Shown in pieces: positions 51,972-62,499 of a stretch of DNA of 64,000 nucleotides. The stretch is from Takakia lepidozioides (Eukaryota; Streptophyta; Takakiopsida; Takakiales; Takakiaceae), in assembly GCA_030704615.1 (NCBI GenBank), contig CM060734.1:63380042-63444041 (forward strand), read 5' to 3'. The number at the start of each line of letters is the position of its first letter. Within the stretch, counting starts at the first letter, position 1. Made by a program: the position numbers and the translations under genes. The notes below the pieces were generated by a model. That model worked only from the letters and a program-made list of their open reading frames with translations. It was not told where the DNA came from and ran no database searches.

Positions 51972-52704
51972 TGTCGCGCACCTCACTTCGGTAAGCTCCC
52001 CTTCAAGTCATAGTTACTCGCTTTGATGCGCGCGCCTGACTCCCAACCTGGCCGCCGGGCCAACTCGGAGCTTCGGCTGCTCACCGGGACATAACGGTCC
52101 CCCCTTCGCTCTCCCGAAAGACCCTCCACCTATTTGGGCCTAGCGGAATTCCCTTTGGTAGATGGCAGTCCGGAACAGCTCCCCACTCTTTGGTCGCTTT
52201 CCGGCTCGCTTGCTTACTCACTAGTTTTTGGACACCAACGGGCTTGCACCGTTCTCGGGGTTACTACTCCCTATATATACTTCTGTAGCTGTCCGCGGGG
52301 GTTTCACAACCAGCCATGCCATTTTATGGCGAACCACCACGAAGACCCTCGACTCCCGGTGGTGAGTCGCGGTGAGTCTTGGCCCTCTCACCACGACCCC
52401 ATTGGGCCGTGATGAGTCCCAAGACTCCCCACGACTCCCACCACGAGGTCTCCACCCTATGGTGAGTCCTATGCCACCCCCACTAAGACCCGCTAAGCTA
52501 CCACCACCCCTTGTGGAGCCACTCCCACCGCAACCCGGTGTGCAGGGCTCCACCTAGTGAGCGCCTCCACCTCCTTGAGTGCCTTGGACACTCAAGGGTG
52601 CTTCAGCCCCCCCATACCTATCGCTGCCGCTGCCCCCACCACAGGGGCAGCCCCTCATGTGTCCCGACCCCCCCCCCCCCCCCTCAAGGCAAAGGGCCGC
52701 GACA
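51972..52704 (-). repeat. Chromovirus 3' LTR (733 bp)
   Basis: On the plus strand it begins TGTCGCGCACCTCACTTCGG and ends AAAGGGCCGCGACA. It contains a run of C (about 52669-52683) and TATATATA (about 52271-52278), which in element sense is the likely TATA box. Confidence 0.93.
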
Positions 52705-53606
52705 CACACCCCTACCAACAGGGAGTCGATGTCCTCATCGACTTGTCCATTTTGTAGAAACGAACATCCAAGTTGTGGCGTCCCACATCAAGGAGTTTGT
52801 TTCCGCACCATGGCGTCCCATGGCAAAGAACCAAACCCCACACTTGACTCTACTCTCCACTAGCTAGTTCGGCCGGCTTCCTCCAAGTCCCGGCCAAGGG
52901 TGGAGCCTCTCAAGCTCCTCCCAGTGCACTCTTCTTGGCCTACTTTAAGGCCAAGGAACGATCCTCCCGAGGATCGAATCGCCTTACTGCAACACATTGC
53001 TTGCGACCGCTCATGATGCCGCTTTTGGCATCATCTTGAGCAAGGGTTTCCTAGAACCCTCTTTGACTAGGAAGATAACCTTGAACCAACCGTGCGCCCC
53101 AATCACTACAATTGGGTCCGCCTTGGAATGCTGGCCTGAGGTACGGGAACACGCCGAAGCCGCACTACGACTTCGTCCCGAGGCTACACGATTATAGTAC
53201 GTGAACGGAAGCACGTAGCTTCCGCGTTAGCCCGCACTACAAGGCAACCCCCTCGGTAGCGCAGTTATAGTACGCGCACGCACCAGGTGCGCACTAGCAC
53301 GTGAACTCCCAAAGAAGGCGCAAGTTTCCTTGCCCCTTGGATGGGGGTCACCCGATTTCGGCACTACGCAAACACACGATTAACCCAATTTACCTCTCCC
53401 ACTTTTATAAGCTAGCATGCATTCTACACACTAGCCAACCATACCATGCATCACCATTCCAAACAAAATAGGACGCACAACATTTGGAATCCATTTCATT
53501 TATAGCACGTTTTGTACAATACAAGTTTTTGCAATCGGATTCATAAGCTAGAAAAGCCGGGCTAAGCATGCATTTCCTCCCCCACGCTCCAAGGTTGATG
53601 TTCCCA
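52705..53606. other. Chromovirus 3' non-coding region
   Basis: Between the chromodomain stop and the 3' LTR. GC-rich in part, with short repeated pieces (AGTACGTGAACGG / AGTACGCGCACGC; GCGCACTAGCACG). No frame looks coding on either strand. In element sense, GGTAGGGGTGTG directly before the LTR (about 52705-52716) is the likely polypurine tract. Confidence 0.55.
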
Positions 53607-54146
53607 TCAACGCTTCTTCCGCTTTTGAGGTCGCCCTTCGAAAGCTGCAACCGCCTCGGATGCGTTTCCCATTTCTGAGGCACGCACCCAAGATGCCTCT
53701 ACATGATGATAGCCCTTCCATTTGACGAGATACTCCGTTTCTCGGTTCCTGAACCTCCTCGACTTAAGTATTGCCTCCACCTCGTACTCAGGTTCATTTT
53801 CATGATCCAACAGCATAGGTGGCGGACGCAACACTTGATGCCGATTCGGATGCGCTTCATCTTTGAAGTAAGGCTTCAAAAGAGAGACATGGAATATTGG
53901 GTGCACCTTGCTGTTTGCCGGCAGCTCCAATTCATACACATCCTCATTCATAACCTTCCGAATGCGAAAGGGTCCCGCATACGGAGGTACGAACTTCGGA
54001 CTCACTTCCGGAGGTAGTCGGAAATTCTTGATGTTCAACCAGACCTCTGTGCCTGCCTCAAACTTCACTTCCCTCCGCTTCCGATTCGCCTGCCTTTCAT
54101 ACTGTTTCCTAGCTTTGGCAATATTGTACTTTGCGAGTTTCAACAA
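53607..54146 (-). CDS. Chromovirus integrase C-terminus and chromodomain
   Basis: The first part (RKRREVKFEAGTEVWLNIKN ... FVPPYAGPFRIRKV, HPIFHVSLLKPY) is the integrase C-terminal GPY/F-like module. A chromodomain at about 53810-53660 follows (YEVEAILKSRRFR, EYLVKWKGY, ASWVRASEM), with aromatic residues Y, W and W in the expected places. Chromodomains direct integration to particular chromatin. It continues the integrase frame across a small indel near 54165 and ends with a basic RPQKRKKR. Confidence 0.88.
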   Translation of the reverse strand: MLKLAKYNIAKARKQYERQANRKRREVKFEAGTEVWLNIKNFRLPPEVSPKFVPPYAGPFRIRKVMNEDVYELELPANSKVHPIFHVSLLKPYFKDEAHPNRHQVLRPPPMLLDHENEPEYEVEAILKSRRFRNRETEYLVKWKGYHHVEASWVRASEMGNASEAVAAFEGRPQKRKKR

Positions 54147-54172
54147 ACGCTCGCGTTCTTCCAGTACCGCCG

Positions 54173-55498
54173 CTACTCCGGTTCCTCAACGTCCTGGACG
54201 GCCCAACTTGTCGGCACCAGAGGTGCTTTTCCATAGACCAGTACGAAAGGGGAAACTCCCGTTGCGGAGTGTTCTGTGTTATTATAACAGAACTCTGCCG
54301 CGTCTAAGTGTTCCATCCAGTCTGATTGGTCTGCCGACACGTAATTCCGCAAGAATTGCTTCACTACGGAATTCACTCTTTCCGTTTGGCCGTCCGTCAT
54401 AGGTTGGAAGGCGGTGCTCATCTTCAGCCTCGTCCCCATCTTCTTCCAAAGTGCTCTCCAGAATTTACTCGTAAACTTTGGATCGCGGTCCGAGACAATA
54501 TCCTTCGGGACTCCATGATGCTTTAAGACGTGGGCGAAGTAAAGTCGCCCTGTCTCCTGCGCCGTTGCCGTCTCCTTGGTGGGGATGAAATGGCCCATTT
54601 TACTGAACCTATCCACCACCACCATGATTGCATCGAATCCTTTTGACAGCGGCATAACAGTCATGAAATCCATCGAGACGCTTTCCCAAGTCCCCTCTGG
54701 AATCGGCAAGGGTCGTAACAGCCCCGCTGGCTTTTTGTACTCGCTCCGGTTTTGTTGGCATGTGGTGCATGTCTTGACATACTCCTCTGCCTCCTCCCTC
54801 AGTTTGGGCCAGAAATACCCCTTCTTCAAGAGTGCCGCAGTGCGCTTGGCTCCGCCGTGGCCCGCAAGCGGGCTATCATGACATTCTCTTAAGAGGCTAT
54901 CTCTGATCCCTCCCTTTGGCACGTAGAGACGTTTTTGCTTATACCGGAGCAGTCCATTTTGCAAGTGGAACTGCGATTTAACCCCCATCCTCAAGTCCTG
55001 CATCATGGACTTCGCCAGCTCATCCTTCCGGCAAGCCTTCCGGATCTTCCTTTGGAGTGCCGACTCGTCCTTGTACACCAACAAGAGCTGCTGCTTTCTA
55101 CTTAAAGCATCGGCCACCACATTGTCCCGTCCCGGTTTGTACTGGATATCCACGTCGAACACCGCCAAAGTATCTTGCCACCTAAGTTGTTTTGGGGACA
55201 ACTTGGGCTGCGTGGCAAAATACTTCACTGTGACATTGTCCGTGAACACCTTCACTGGGTTGGAACCAACATAGTGGCGCCAAAGCTCAAGGCAATGCAC
55301 CACCGCCTTCATCTCTTTTTTGTGCGTTGGCCACCGTCGCTCTACTTCATTCAGTTTCTTACTTTCGTAAGCCACTGGACGTCCATCTTGCATAAGTACA
55401 ACCCCAATCGCGAAGTCCGACGCATCTGTATGAATCTCAAATGGACGATCGAACTCCGGGATTTTCAAGACTGGAGCTTCCGCCATCCGCTGCTTCAA
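54173..55498 (-). CDS. Chromovirus RNase H and integrase
   Basis: RNase H: EIHTDASDFAIGVVLMQDGR, AYESKKLNEVERRW and VFTDNVTVKYF. Integrase: HHCC domain (H-x3-AGHGG ... CTTCQQN), then DDE core residues in SMDFMTVMP, IVSDRDPKF and DGQTERVNSVVKQFLR. The frame is uninterrupted for 441 codons. Upstream, the last part of RT ([20 protein letters not shown]) lies between two frame breaks at 55498-55664. Confidence 0.92.
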   Translation of the reverse strand: MKQRMAEAPVLKIPEFDRPFEIHTDASDFAIGVVLMQDGRPVAYESKKLNEVERRWPTHKKEMKAVVHCLELWRHYVGSNPVKVFTDNVTVKYFATQPKLSPKQLRWQDTLAVFDVDIQYKPGRDNVVADALSRKQQLLLVYKDESALQRKIRKACRKDELAKSMMQDLRMGVKSQFHLQNGLLRYKQKRLYVPKGGIRDSLLRECHDSPLAGHGGAKRTAALLKKGYFWPKLREEAEEYVKTCTTCQQNRSEYKKPAGLLRPLPIPEGTWESVSMDFMTVMPLSKGFDAIMVVVDRFSKMGHFIPTKETATAQETGRLYFAHVLKHHGVPKDIVSDRDPKFTSKFWRALWKKMGTRLKMSTAFQPMTDGQTERVNSVVKQFLRNYVSADQSDWMEHLDAAEFCYNNTEHSATGVSPFVLVYGKAPLVPTSWAVQDVEEPE

Positions 55499-55622
55499 TT
55501 CAGCAAAAGCTTGGCCACAAAAGGTGTTCCATGCCAGACTTTAGATTTACACAGAAGGTCCGACAGCGGCCCCGCGATCTTGGCGAAATTTCTCACATAC
55601 TTCCGGTAATAGGAGGCGAGTC

Positions 55623-58220
55623 CTAGGAAGGATCGCACTCCCGGGACCGAAGTCGGAGGTCCCAGTCCAAGATCGCCCTCACCTTTCTGTCATCCATTTT
55701 GATCCCATCCTGTGTAATCACATGCCCCAGGAACTCCACTTTTGTGACCCCGAATTCGCACTTTGAAGCTTTGGCATACAGCTTCCCTTCTCGCAATTTT
55801 TGGAACACCCTTTTGAGGTGCTCCAGGTGCTCCTCCTTTGTTTTCGAGAACACCAAGATGTCGTCGATGTACACGATCACAAAGTCATCCAACCACTCCT
55901 GGAAAAGGTTGTTCATCAGCGTGCTAAATGTCGCTGATGCATTGGTGAGCCCAAAAGGCATCACCAAGAACTCATATGAACCATACCTTGTCCTGCACGC
56001 GGTCTTCTCCTCATCTCCTTCCGCCACCCGAATTTGATGATAGCCGGAGCGCAAGTCGATCCGGCTGAAATACTTCGCTCCTGCCAACCGATCGAAGAGG
56101 TCGTCGATCCTTGGCAAAGGGTACCGGTTTTTGATAGTCACCTTATTCAGAGCCCTGTAATCGACACACATCCGCAGCGTCCCATCCTTCTTGTCTGCGA
56201 ATAGCACCGGGGCTCCGTAAGGTGACTTACTCGGCCGGATGTACCCCTTTGACATTAGATCCTTGAGCTGAGTCTTCAGCTCGACCAACTCCCTGTGGCT
56301 CAACCGGTAGGGTGCCTTGGCAGGCGGTTCCGTTCCCGGTATCACCTCAATCTTGTGGTCAACTCCTCTTCGCGGTGGCAAGCCGCTTGGTAAATCCTCC
56401 GGCATCACATCCTGGTATTTCTCCAAAATCCCCTTGATCCAATCTGGGCTTGGCTCCCCATCGCCTTCTCCCTTCACTTCTCTAATGTAAAGCAAAAACT
56501 GGGGTTCGTGTGTCTCCTCCACGGCCCACTCCCTTGCTGACAGAAGGTTTATTCGCCCTCCCACGGATTTGGTCGTTTCTGACACTCGTAAAACCTCGCC
56601 ACCATTCCCACATGGCAGCGTGACTACTCTCTTGCGGCCATCTATGACCGCTCCGGATTTGCTCAAAAAGGTCATCCCCAAAATGAGATCCACTCCATCG
56701 ATCTCGCAGATGGTGAAGTTTTCACGTCCCTCCCAACTCCCCAGTTGAAGAGGAACATCAATCGCCAACCTTGTCGCCAACTGTGGTTCTCCTTTGGCAG
56801 AACGCACCTCAATAGAGGCCCCAACGTCACTTGTCGGGAGTCCCAGCTTTTGTGCCGTTGCCGGTGTCATGAAGGAGTGCGACGCTCCTGTGTCCACCAA
56901 CAACGACACATTAGTTCCGGATATTATCCCATCCACGAACAATAACTGACTCTCTTTTCGTAAGGCGCTAGTTTCCTGATACAACTCACAAGAAAATTTG
57001 CCTACCTTGCAAGTCCTGGCGACCACCGCTTCCACCAAGCGACTGATGGTATCTTCCGACAGCTCCGTGGTTGCCCGAGTCATGTTCAATTGCCGGGGCT
57101 TCGTGCACTTCTTGGCCATGTGCCCAGGCTCCCCGCAATTGAAACACACTCCATCAAAGGTCGCCTTCTGTCCGCCATAAGCCGCTCCACCCGCTTTTCC
57201 TTTCGAAGCACCGGGTGCCGCCTTGACGTGTGAAGGCCCTCCCTTCGATTTCCACGTGCCATTTTCGCCGCGTGGCCTATCCCACTTCTTTTCCGGTCGG
57301 AAGGAGTCACCTTCCCACCGAATCTTCTTGTGGTTTAGCTCCGTACGGCCTTGTCTTTCACCCCTAGGGACATCTGAGAAACATTCAGTCCTCTCAATAG
57401 CCTCGTTCAAAGTCTTGGGTGGTTTCTCCTCCAACTTCCGCCTGGCCCATAGGGCCAGTCCCGCCACAAAGTTGAAGACCATTTCTGGTTCTGCCATGTC
57501 CGCGACTTCGAGCAGCAGCACATTGAAAGCCTGGACATATCCTTGAATGTCATCTGTTTGCTTCAAATTCCTCATCTTGTCCCGGACGAGCCAGGACGCG
57601 TTGAGGGGCACAAACTGTCTCTTCATCAATTCCTTGAACCCACCCCAGTTCAAGGTTTCCGGGCTTGGACCTTGATCGTGAAGGCGTTTCTGCCACCATT
57701 GTTGAGCATAGCCCCTCAAATAGGTGGGAGCCACTTCCACCCGATCCTCGTCACTCAACTTGGCCGCCCGGAAGTACTGCTCTAGCTCCAAGAGCCAGGT
57801 GTTGAGTGCCTTCCGATTTTGGACGCCCTCGAAGGTGTCAGGTTCCTTAGGCTTCACCTTAAACTTCGCCTTAGCGGAAGTGGCATTAGCCGCCTTCAAC
57901 ACGTCTTTCAACGTCCCGCCAAACTGCGCCAACAACCCTTCCCAAAAGGCTGCCGGCATGGGAGGCATCTCTTGGTTTGTCGGAGCTCTCAAGGATTCCT
58001 CGGGCTCCGACTCCTCAGATTCCTCTCGCTCTTGCGCGGCCTCATTTTTAGAAGCATGCATCGCTTCCTCAAACGGCCGCCTCGGTGACACGTCGCCCCC
58101 ATCGGGCTCACCAGGGTCATCATCTTTTGGGCCGTTCCGCTTTCGCTTTGGCTTGCCCGACCCCATGATGAGGCCAATCCCAAGGACGATCGCGTACTGA
58201 ACTCTAAGCTCTGATACCAA
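55623..58220 (-). CDS. gag-pol: Chromovirus gag, protease and RT
   Basis: Runs 865 codons. Gag has an acidic N-terminal region ([12 protein letters not shown]) and the capsid core ([50 protein letters not shown]-like), followed by one zinc knuckle [14 protein letters not shown]. Protease: [89 protein letters not shown] and the catalytic [10 protein letters not shown]. It breaks near 55664 by an apparent single-base loss. The annotated 5' end lies at the LTR border; the first ATG well inside the element (about 58164, [11 protein letters not shown]) is a better start. Confidence 0.92.
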   Translation of the reverse strand: MVSELRVQYAIVLGIGLIMGSGKPKRKRNGPKDDDPGEPDGGDVSPRRPFEEAMHASKNEAAQEREESEESEPEESLRAPTNQEMPPMPAAFWEGLLAQFGGTLKDVLKAANATSAKAKFKVKPKEPDTFEGVQNRKALNTWLLELEQYFRAAKLSDEDRVEVAPTYLRGYAQQWWQKRLHDQGPSPETLNWGGFKELMKRQFVPLNASWLVRDKMRNLKQTDDIQGYVQAFNVLLLEVADMAEPEMVFNFVAGLALWARRKLEEKPPKTLNEAIERTECFSDVPRGERQGRTELNHKKIRWEGDSFRPEKKWDRPRGENGTWKSKGGPSHVKAAPGASKGKAGGAAYGGQKATFDGVCFNCGEPGHMAKKCTKPRQLNMTRATTELSEDTISRLVEAVVARTCKVGKFSCELYQETSALRKESQLLFVDGIISGTNVSLLVDTGASHSFMTPATAQKLGLPTSDVGASIEVRSAKGEPQLATRLAIDVPLQLGSWEGRENFTICEIDGVDLILGMTFLSKSGAVIDGRKRVVTLPCGNGGEVLRVSETTKSVGGRINLLSAREWAVEETHEPQFLLYIREVKGEGDGEPSPDWIKGILEKYQDVMPEDLPSGLPPRRGVDHKIEVIPGTEPPAKAPYRLSHRELVELKTQLKDLMSKGYIRPSKSPYGAPVLFADKKDGTLRMCVDYRALNKVTIKNRYPLPRIDDLFDRLAGAKYFSRIDLRSGYHQIRVAEGDEEKTACRTRYGSYEFLVMPFGLTNASATFSTLMNNLFQEWLDDFVIVYIDDILVFSKTKEEHLEHLKRVFQKLREGKLYAKASKCEFGVTKVEFLGHVITQDGIKMDDRKVRAILDWDLRLRSRECDPS

Positions 58221-58221
58221 G
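58203..58221 (-). promoter_or_regulatory. Chromovirus primer-binding site
   Basis: In element sense the base after the LTR is followed by TTGGTATCAGAGCTTAGAG. TGGTATCAGAGC is the standard complement of the plant initiator-Met tRNA 3' end. Confidence 0.88.
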
Positions 58222-58960
58222 TGTCGTGCACCTCACTTCGGTAAGCTCCCCTTCAAGTCATAGTTACTCGCTTTGATGCGCGCGCCTGAATCCCAACCTG
58301 GCCGCCGGGCCAACTCGGAGCTTCGACTGCTCACCGGGACATAACGGTCCCCCTTCGCTCTCCCGAAAGACCCTCCACCTATTTGGGCCTAGTGGAATTC
58401 CCTTTGGTAGATGGCAGTCCGGAACAGCTCCCCACTCTTTGGTCGCTTTCCGGCTCGCTTGCTTACTCACTAGTTTTTGGACACCAACGGGCTTGCACCG
58501 TTCTCGGGGTTACTACTCCCTATATATACTTCTGTAGCTGTCCGCGGGGGTTTCACAACCAGCCATGCCATTTTATGGCGAACCACCACGAAGACCCTCG
58601 ACTCCCGGTGGTGAGTCGCGGTGAGTCTTGGCCCTCTCACCACGACCCCATTGGGCCGTGATGAGTCCCAAGACTCCCCACGACTCCCACCACGAGGTCT
58701 CCACCCTATGGTGAGTCCTATGCCACCCCCACTAAGACCCGCTAAGCTACCACCACCCCTTGTGGAGCCACTCCCACCGCAACCCGGTGTGCAGGGCTCC
58801 ACCTAGTGAGCGCCTCCGCCTCCTTGAGTGCCTTGGACACTCAAGGGTGCTTCAGCCCCCCCATACCTATCGCTGCCGCTGCCCCCACCACAGGGGCAGC
58901 CCCTCATGTGTCCCGACCCCCCCCCCCCCCCCCCCCCCCTCAAGGCAAAGGGCCGCGACA
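58222..58960 (-). repeat. Chromovirus 5' LTR (739 bp)
   Basis: Begins TGTCGTGCACCTCACTTCGG on the plus strand and ends CAAAGGGCCGCGACA. It contains TATATATA near 58520 and a longer C-run than the other LTR (about 58917-58939). Confidence 0.93.
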
Positions 58961-58965
58961 TTGCC

Positions 58966-59325
58966 TCAACACAAGCATGCGCAGCCATTTGTTTGAAAGC
59001 TTGCAGAGCTGAGAAGAGAAACAAAAGCATTTGTTTGTAGCTAGCTTTGGTGGCGAATCATGCAATTGGTCCTTTGAATACTCTGTGAATATGAGCTTTC
59101 TTTGGCTTTCCTAAAGTGGACGTCGTAGCTATGCTCAGACTATGAAAGCAAAGGTACTATGGCAAGCAGGGTGTGGAAATTGAAGACAGTCAATGGCGTC
59201 CCTAAGAAGGTCATCTTTGACGGAGCATGGATGGACTGTTGTGAATGTAACACCTAGCTATAGTACAAGCTTGTCATACAGGAGTTATGAGGGTCTGAAA
59301 ATGGTTCCCTGTTGTGATTCACGGA
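58966..59325. other. No gene recognised, upstream of AP2 remnant
   Basis: Right flank of the chromovirus. It may contain the missing N-terminal half of an AP2/ERF domain in decayed form, but I could not align it. Confidence 0.35.
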
Positions 59326-59485
59326 AGAAGACCATGCATTTTTGACACAACAGAGGAGGCCGCAAGGGCCTATGCTTCGGCCGCAGGTGCCTTGAGAGGA
59401 GCTAAGGCGAAGACCAATTTTCGTCTTCTTGTGACAATCTGAGCATTAGTCAGAGTTCTACCGTTGAGTCTTGGAACAGCCCCAC
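59326..59485 (+). pseudogene. AP2/ERF domain remnant
   Basis: From 59341 to 59430 the plus strand reads FDTTEEAARAYASAAGALRG then AKAKTNFRLL. This is the C-terminal half of an AP2/ERF DNA-binding domain (normally WLGTFDTAEEAARAYD-A-A--LRG-KAKTNF). After a frame break near 59435 the typical ERF tail motif SQSSTVES is seen (59451-59475). The N-terminal strand region with the WG/RGVR residues is missing, so this is a fragment or pseudogene of a plant transcription factor. Confidence 0.65.
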
Positions 59486-60005
59486 CCATCATATTCTACT
59501 GATCAAGGTTTTTAGACTCATCTATAAAAGTAAGCCGTTTTCTTCGAGCTCTTCTAGCGCTTGTCACCATGGTCCATATCTTCAAAAGTGCCTGAATATT
59601 AGTAGGGGCTCTTCTTTGCTAAAGAGAGGACAAGTGATACCAGGTGATACCTTCAGCAAGGACATGGTGGCATCGTCCAGAGCTTTAATGGTTGATGTGT
59701 GCCGTACATTAAAACTCGGATTGCGGAAGGCTGGCGGAACTGTGCTTACTTGAGATAACACACATGAATATGAGTTGATTTCAGAGCAGGTCATGGTGAA
59801 ACTCGCGCCTAGTGGCTTGGTCACAGATGTGGCTCCCATTTCATAACCCCGTCTTTATTTTTTGTGTTTATGGACTGGTATGTGATCAACTACATGCCAT
59901 GGCAGCTCTTTGCAGCTTTTGGTGAATTAAGTGGTCAAGCTAAGACCAGCAAGAAGCCATCAAGCTGTGCGGTGTAGCTAGCAAAATCAGAGTTATCTGG
60001 AAGGT

Positions 60006-60210
60006 CTACGGCTCTGGAGCGAGAACAAGAGCTTTGTGCTTCCTTTTGTTATGGACCTCTAGTTGTCCCTCAGGAGGTGAGACATCAGACTCCAGAAATG
60101 TAAGCAAGTCATCACTAAGAGCTAGAGTACGGAGTTTAAACTTCCATATGCTCCAGTTGGACTGCCCAGCAAGTTTGCTGGAAGAGAGGTTTCTTGCCGC
60201 CGAGCTAGCC
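60006..60210 (-). pseudogene. Ty1/copia-type gag N-terminal fragment
   Basis: From an ATG at 60210 on the minus strand: SKLAGQSNWSIWKFKLRTLA, then LTFLESDVSPPEGQLEVHNK. The L.G.SNW..WKFK...L pattern is the start of copia gag (UBN2/DUF4219-like). The rest of gag and pol was not found, so this is a fragment or a domesticated/captured piece. Confidence 0.5.
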
Positions 60211-60824
60211 ATTGGTTGCATGGGGCTGGAACAATTGCAATGTGAGGGCAATGCTGGCCGTAGACATGGTTGGTGGTATCAGGCACCTTGACCATTATCA
60301 GGGCTTCAGGGTTATAAGGACGAAACAAGTGAGCCTATCGTACCCGTGGAGTTGGAGTGTTGGAGTGTGCGTGAGGGCAGCGAACACTTTGGCAAAAACA
60401 AGACAGTAAAATTGCAGATCGTTAGGAGTAAGTGGACAAGGAGAAATTGGTCTGCATGGGATTGATTTTCCATCATATACCAAAGATCTTATAAGTCATT
60501 GTTCATGGTGGATCTGAAGCTCATGAAAAGCAGCCTGTGTGCTAGTGAAATAGGGAAGACCATCATGCCGTTAGCTACATTTATTTTTTATCATGAACTA
60601 GCGTTGTGACGAATTGAACTAGATCATTGAACTGATCGACAGAAGGCTGCCATTGCTCGTGGTTGACAAGTAGCTTGATGCGGCCTTTGTATATTCAAGG
60701 CAATGGTCGCTGGAGACGATTGAACAATTAGATTAAAATTGTCATTGGTTCTAGTTGGTAGTCGTGAACTGTGAAATCGTAGAGAACACGGGGAGTTGCG
60801 AACTAGTGACCAGCTATTTTGGCA

Positions 60825-61434
60825 GCTTCTCATTGTTGAATAATTGGGAGTTTAAGGCTCGCATGTGAGCCAGGCAGCGGGCCCCATGCACGGACGTCAG
60901 GCGCCCCTGGGTGACCCCGCCACCCGGGTGGGTCTGCCGCCAGGTATGGTCTGCCGCGAGACTCAGCCCGGGTGGGTCTGCAGCGAGGTAGGGTGACCCT
61001 AGGCGGCATTGGGGCTGATTGCGGCTGTTTTCTAGGTTAAGACACAAAAAAAATGTTGGGGTAGTAGCAAGCAGTGGGTAGTGTGGTGGTTGGGCGCATT
61101 GAGTAGTACCTATGAGTTGTGGATTCAACTCTGGTTGCGCCAAATGTGCATTAATGATGGTTCCGGCTGGCGTTGCGTTTGTATTAATGACCCTCTTTTT
61201 TACGGGCGAGTTTTTCCGCAAAAAATCCTAAGTCCCGCGGGCGAGCTGCGGCGCGACGAGCAGACCATTCAGACCCGTGAGCAGACCCGACCTGCCAGCA
61301 GACCCTGAGCAAACTAGACCTGAGCAGACCCGGACCCGCCGGGTGGTCGCGGGGGCGCCCGACATCCGTGCATGGGGCCCGCTGCCTGGCTCACACGTGA
61401 GCCTTAAACTCCCAATTATTCAAAAATGAGAGCC
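60825..61434. mobile_element. Foldback element with long TIRs and 9-bp duplication
   Basis: A 610-bp element flanked by ATTTTGGCA (60816-60824 and 61435-61443). The arms of about 85 bp or more are near-identical: TTGAATAATTGGGAGTTTAAG ... GGGCCCCATGCACGGA at the left, its inverse at about 61350-61427. The arms contain GGGTGGGTCTGC/GCAGACCC repeats. A loop piece (61083-61145) vaguely resembles tRNA A and B boxes. Long TIRs plus a 9-bp duplication suggest a non-autonomous MULE. Confidence 0.75.
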
Positions 61435-61708
61435 ATTTTGGCATTGGTGAAAAAAAATAAAAAAAATATAAAAAAAATATTGATCCAATAAATATACAAA
61501 ACGTATATTTGGGTTTATTGCTGCTGTGATTGACTCCATTTTTGGTGGGAAAGCTGCAATTTTAGTTTTTAGGACCCGACCAAAAATCTATGGATTTTTT
61601 TGAAAAATAAAGTGGTGTCGGTTCTAAAATTGGCCAAATGCAATCCTAGTACACTACTGGGGAGAATTGGCTTGTATGCATTTGGGAAGTTTTGTATGTC
61701 TGTGATGT

Positions 61709-62134
61709 ATGGCTGGAAGAGATAAGGAGACGGTTAAAGGGCTCATTTCCTCGTTGAGTCTTCAAGTGTGTAGAGAAAAAGTTTATGTTTCCCAAAGCAC
61801 ACAGACTGAGCTAAGTGGAAGCCTATTGGATGACCTTGTGGCATACTGGGACTCAAGCAAAGGGCAGAGTGTTGTGGGAGAGAGCAGTTCTGCAGCTCTA
61901 GGTGAAATACCAAAGTGGATGGAAGCTTGGCTTGGAACACATCCAAAGATAGCCTCGGGGACCAAGGTGTTCAGCCACAAGGCCGTGGTGTACTGGAGCA
62001 GAGGAGCAGGAGCTGGACAAGTTTTTGCACTCCGACATGATTGCAGCTGGACACGCGCTGCACGAAGCAACCACGAGCGGGAGTTCATGCTCGAACCGAC
62101 AGCCAAGGAGTCGCTGGTAGCACCCCACACATGA
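61709..62134 (+). CDS. Orphan ORF, unknown
   Basis: An open frame of 141 codons between the foldback element and the GCGACCC repeats. It contains SLSLQVCREKVYVSQSTQTE, LLDDLVAYWDSSKGQSVVGE and WMEAWLGTHPKIASGTKVFS, and a Cys/Trp/Arg-rich end. Composition looks protein-like but I recognise no domain. The frame ends in an A-run. It could be an exon captured by a transposon, or chance. Confidence 0.3.
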   Translation: MAGRDKETVKGLISSLSLQVCREKVYVSQSTQTELSGSLLDDLVAYWDSSKGQSVVGESSSAALGEIPKWMEAWLGTHPKIASGTKVFSHKAVVYWSRGAGAGQVFALRHDCSWTRAARSNHEREFMLEPTAKESLVAPHT

Positions 62135-62149
62135 AAAAAAAAACAAAAA

Positions 62150-62490
62150 AAAAACACATATCGCTCCTTAGGGGGCGCTGTTAAACAGCGTCGGGTAATT
62201 AGCGTAGGGACATGTACCGACCCCCAGGCCGAGGCGCTGATAGCACCCCAAAAATATTTTGCAAAAATACTCACAGCGACCCCCCATGGGTCGCTGTTAA
62301 GCAGCGTCAGGGTAATGTTAGGAAGTTGAAGCGACCCCCAAGAAGGTGCTGATAACACCCCCCAAAATATGGACAAAAAAGTCTGACAACGACGGCCTAA
62401 GGGTCGCTATCAACAGCATCGGGTTATTGTTTAGGGACTTGACGCGACCTCAGGGAAGGTGCTGATAGTAGTAGCGACCCCCAGGGAGTC
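62150..62490. repeat. GCGACCC tandem repeat, roughly 115-bp units, block 1
   Basis: About three units, each with AGCGACCCCC..GGGTCGCT (self-complementary), a GTTAAACAGCGTCGGGTAAT part, a TTAGGGACTTGA part and GGTGCTGATAGCACCCCAAAATAT. The orientation is constant. The same unit reappears at 63610-63910, so the two blocks flank about 1.1 kb of other DNA. Confidence 0.7.
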
Positions 62491-62499
62491 ACTAATATA

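Larger units (their letters stand above)
51972..58960 (-). mobile_element. Full-length chromovirus (Ty3/gypsy), recent
   Basis: Minus-strand element of 6,989 bp, flanked by a perfect 5-bp duplication TTGCC (51967-51971 and 58961-58965). Its LTRs (58222-58960 upstream, 51972-52704 downstream in its own sense) differ at about five bases plus poly-C length. It has a tRNA-iMet-type primer site, gag with zinc knuckle, protease, RT, RNase H, integrase and a chromodomain. Three frame breaks (about 55664, 55540 and 54165) interrupt pol. About 0.9 kb between the chromodomain stop and the 3' LTR has no coding signal. Confidence 0.95.

Noticed and set aside
52221-52553. 110-codon minus-strand frame, repeated at 58470-58802
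   Set aside because: Both copies are inside the chromovirus LTRs and are read through TATA and poly-C regions; a repeat by-product, not a gene.
61083-61145. tRNA-like A and B boxes in the foldback loop
   Set aside because: No cloverleaf pairing or anticodon arm could be built; similarity is limited to short box-like words.
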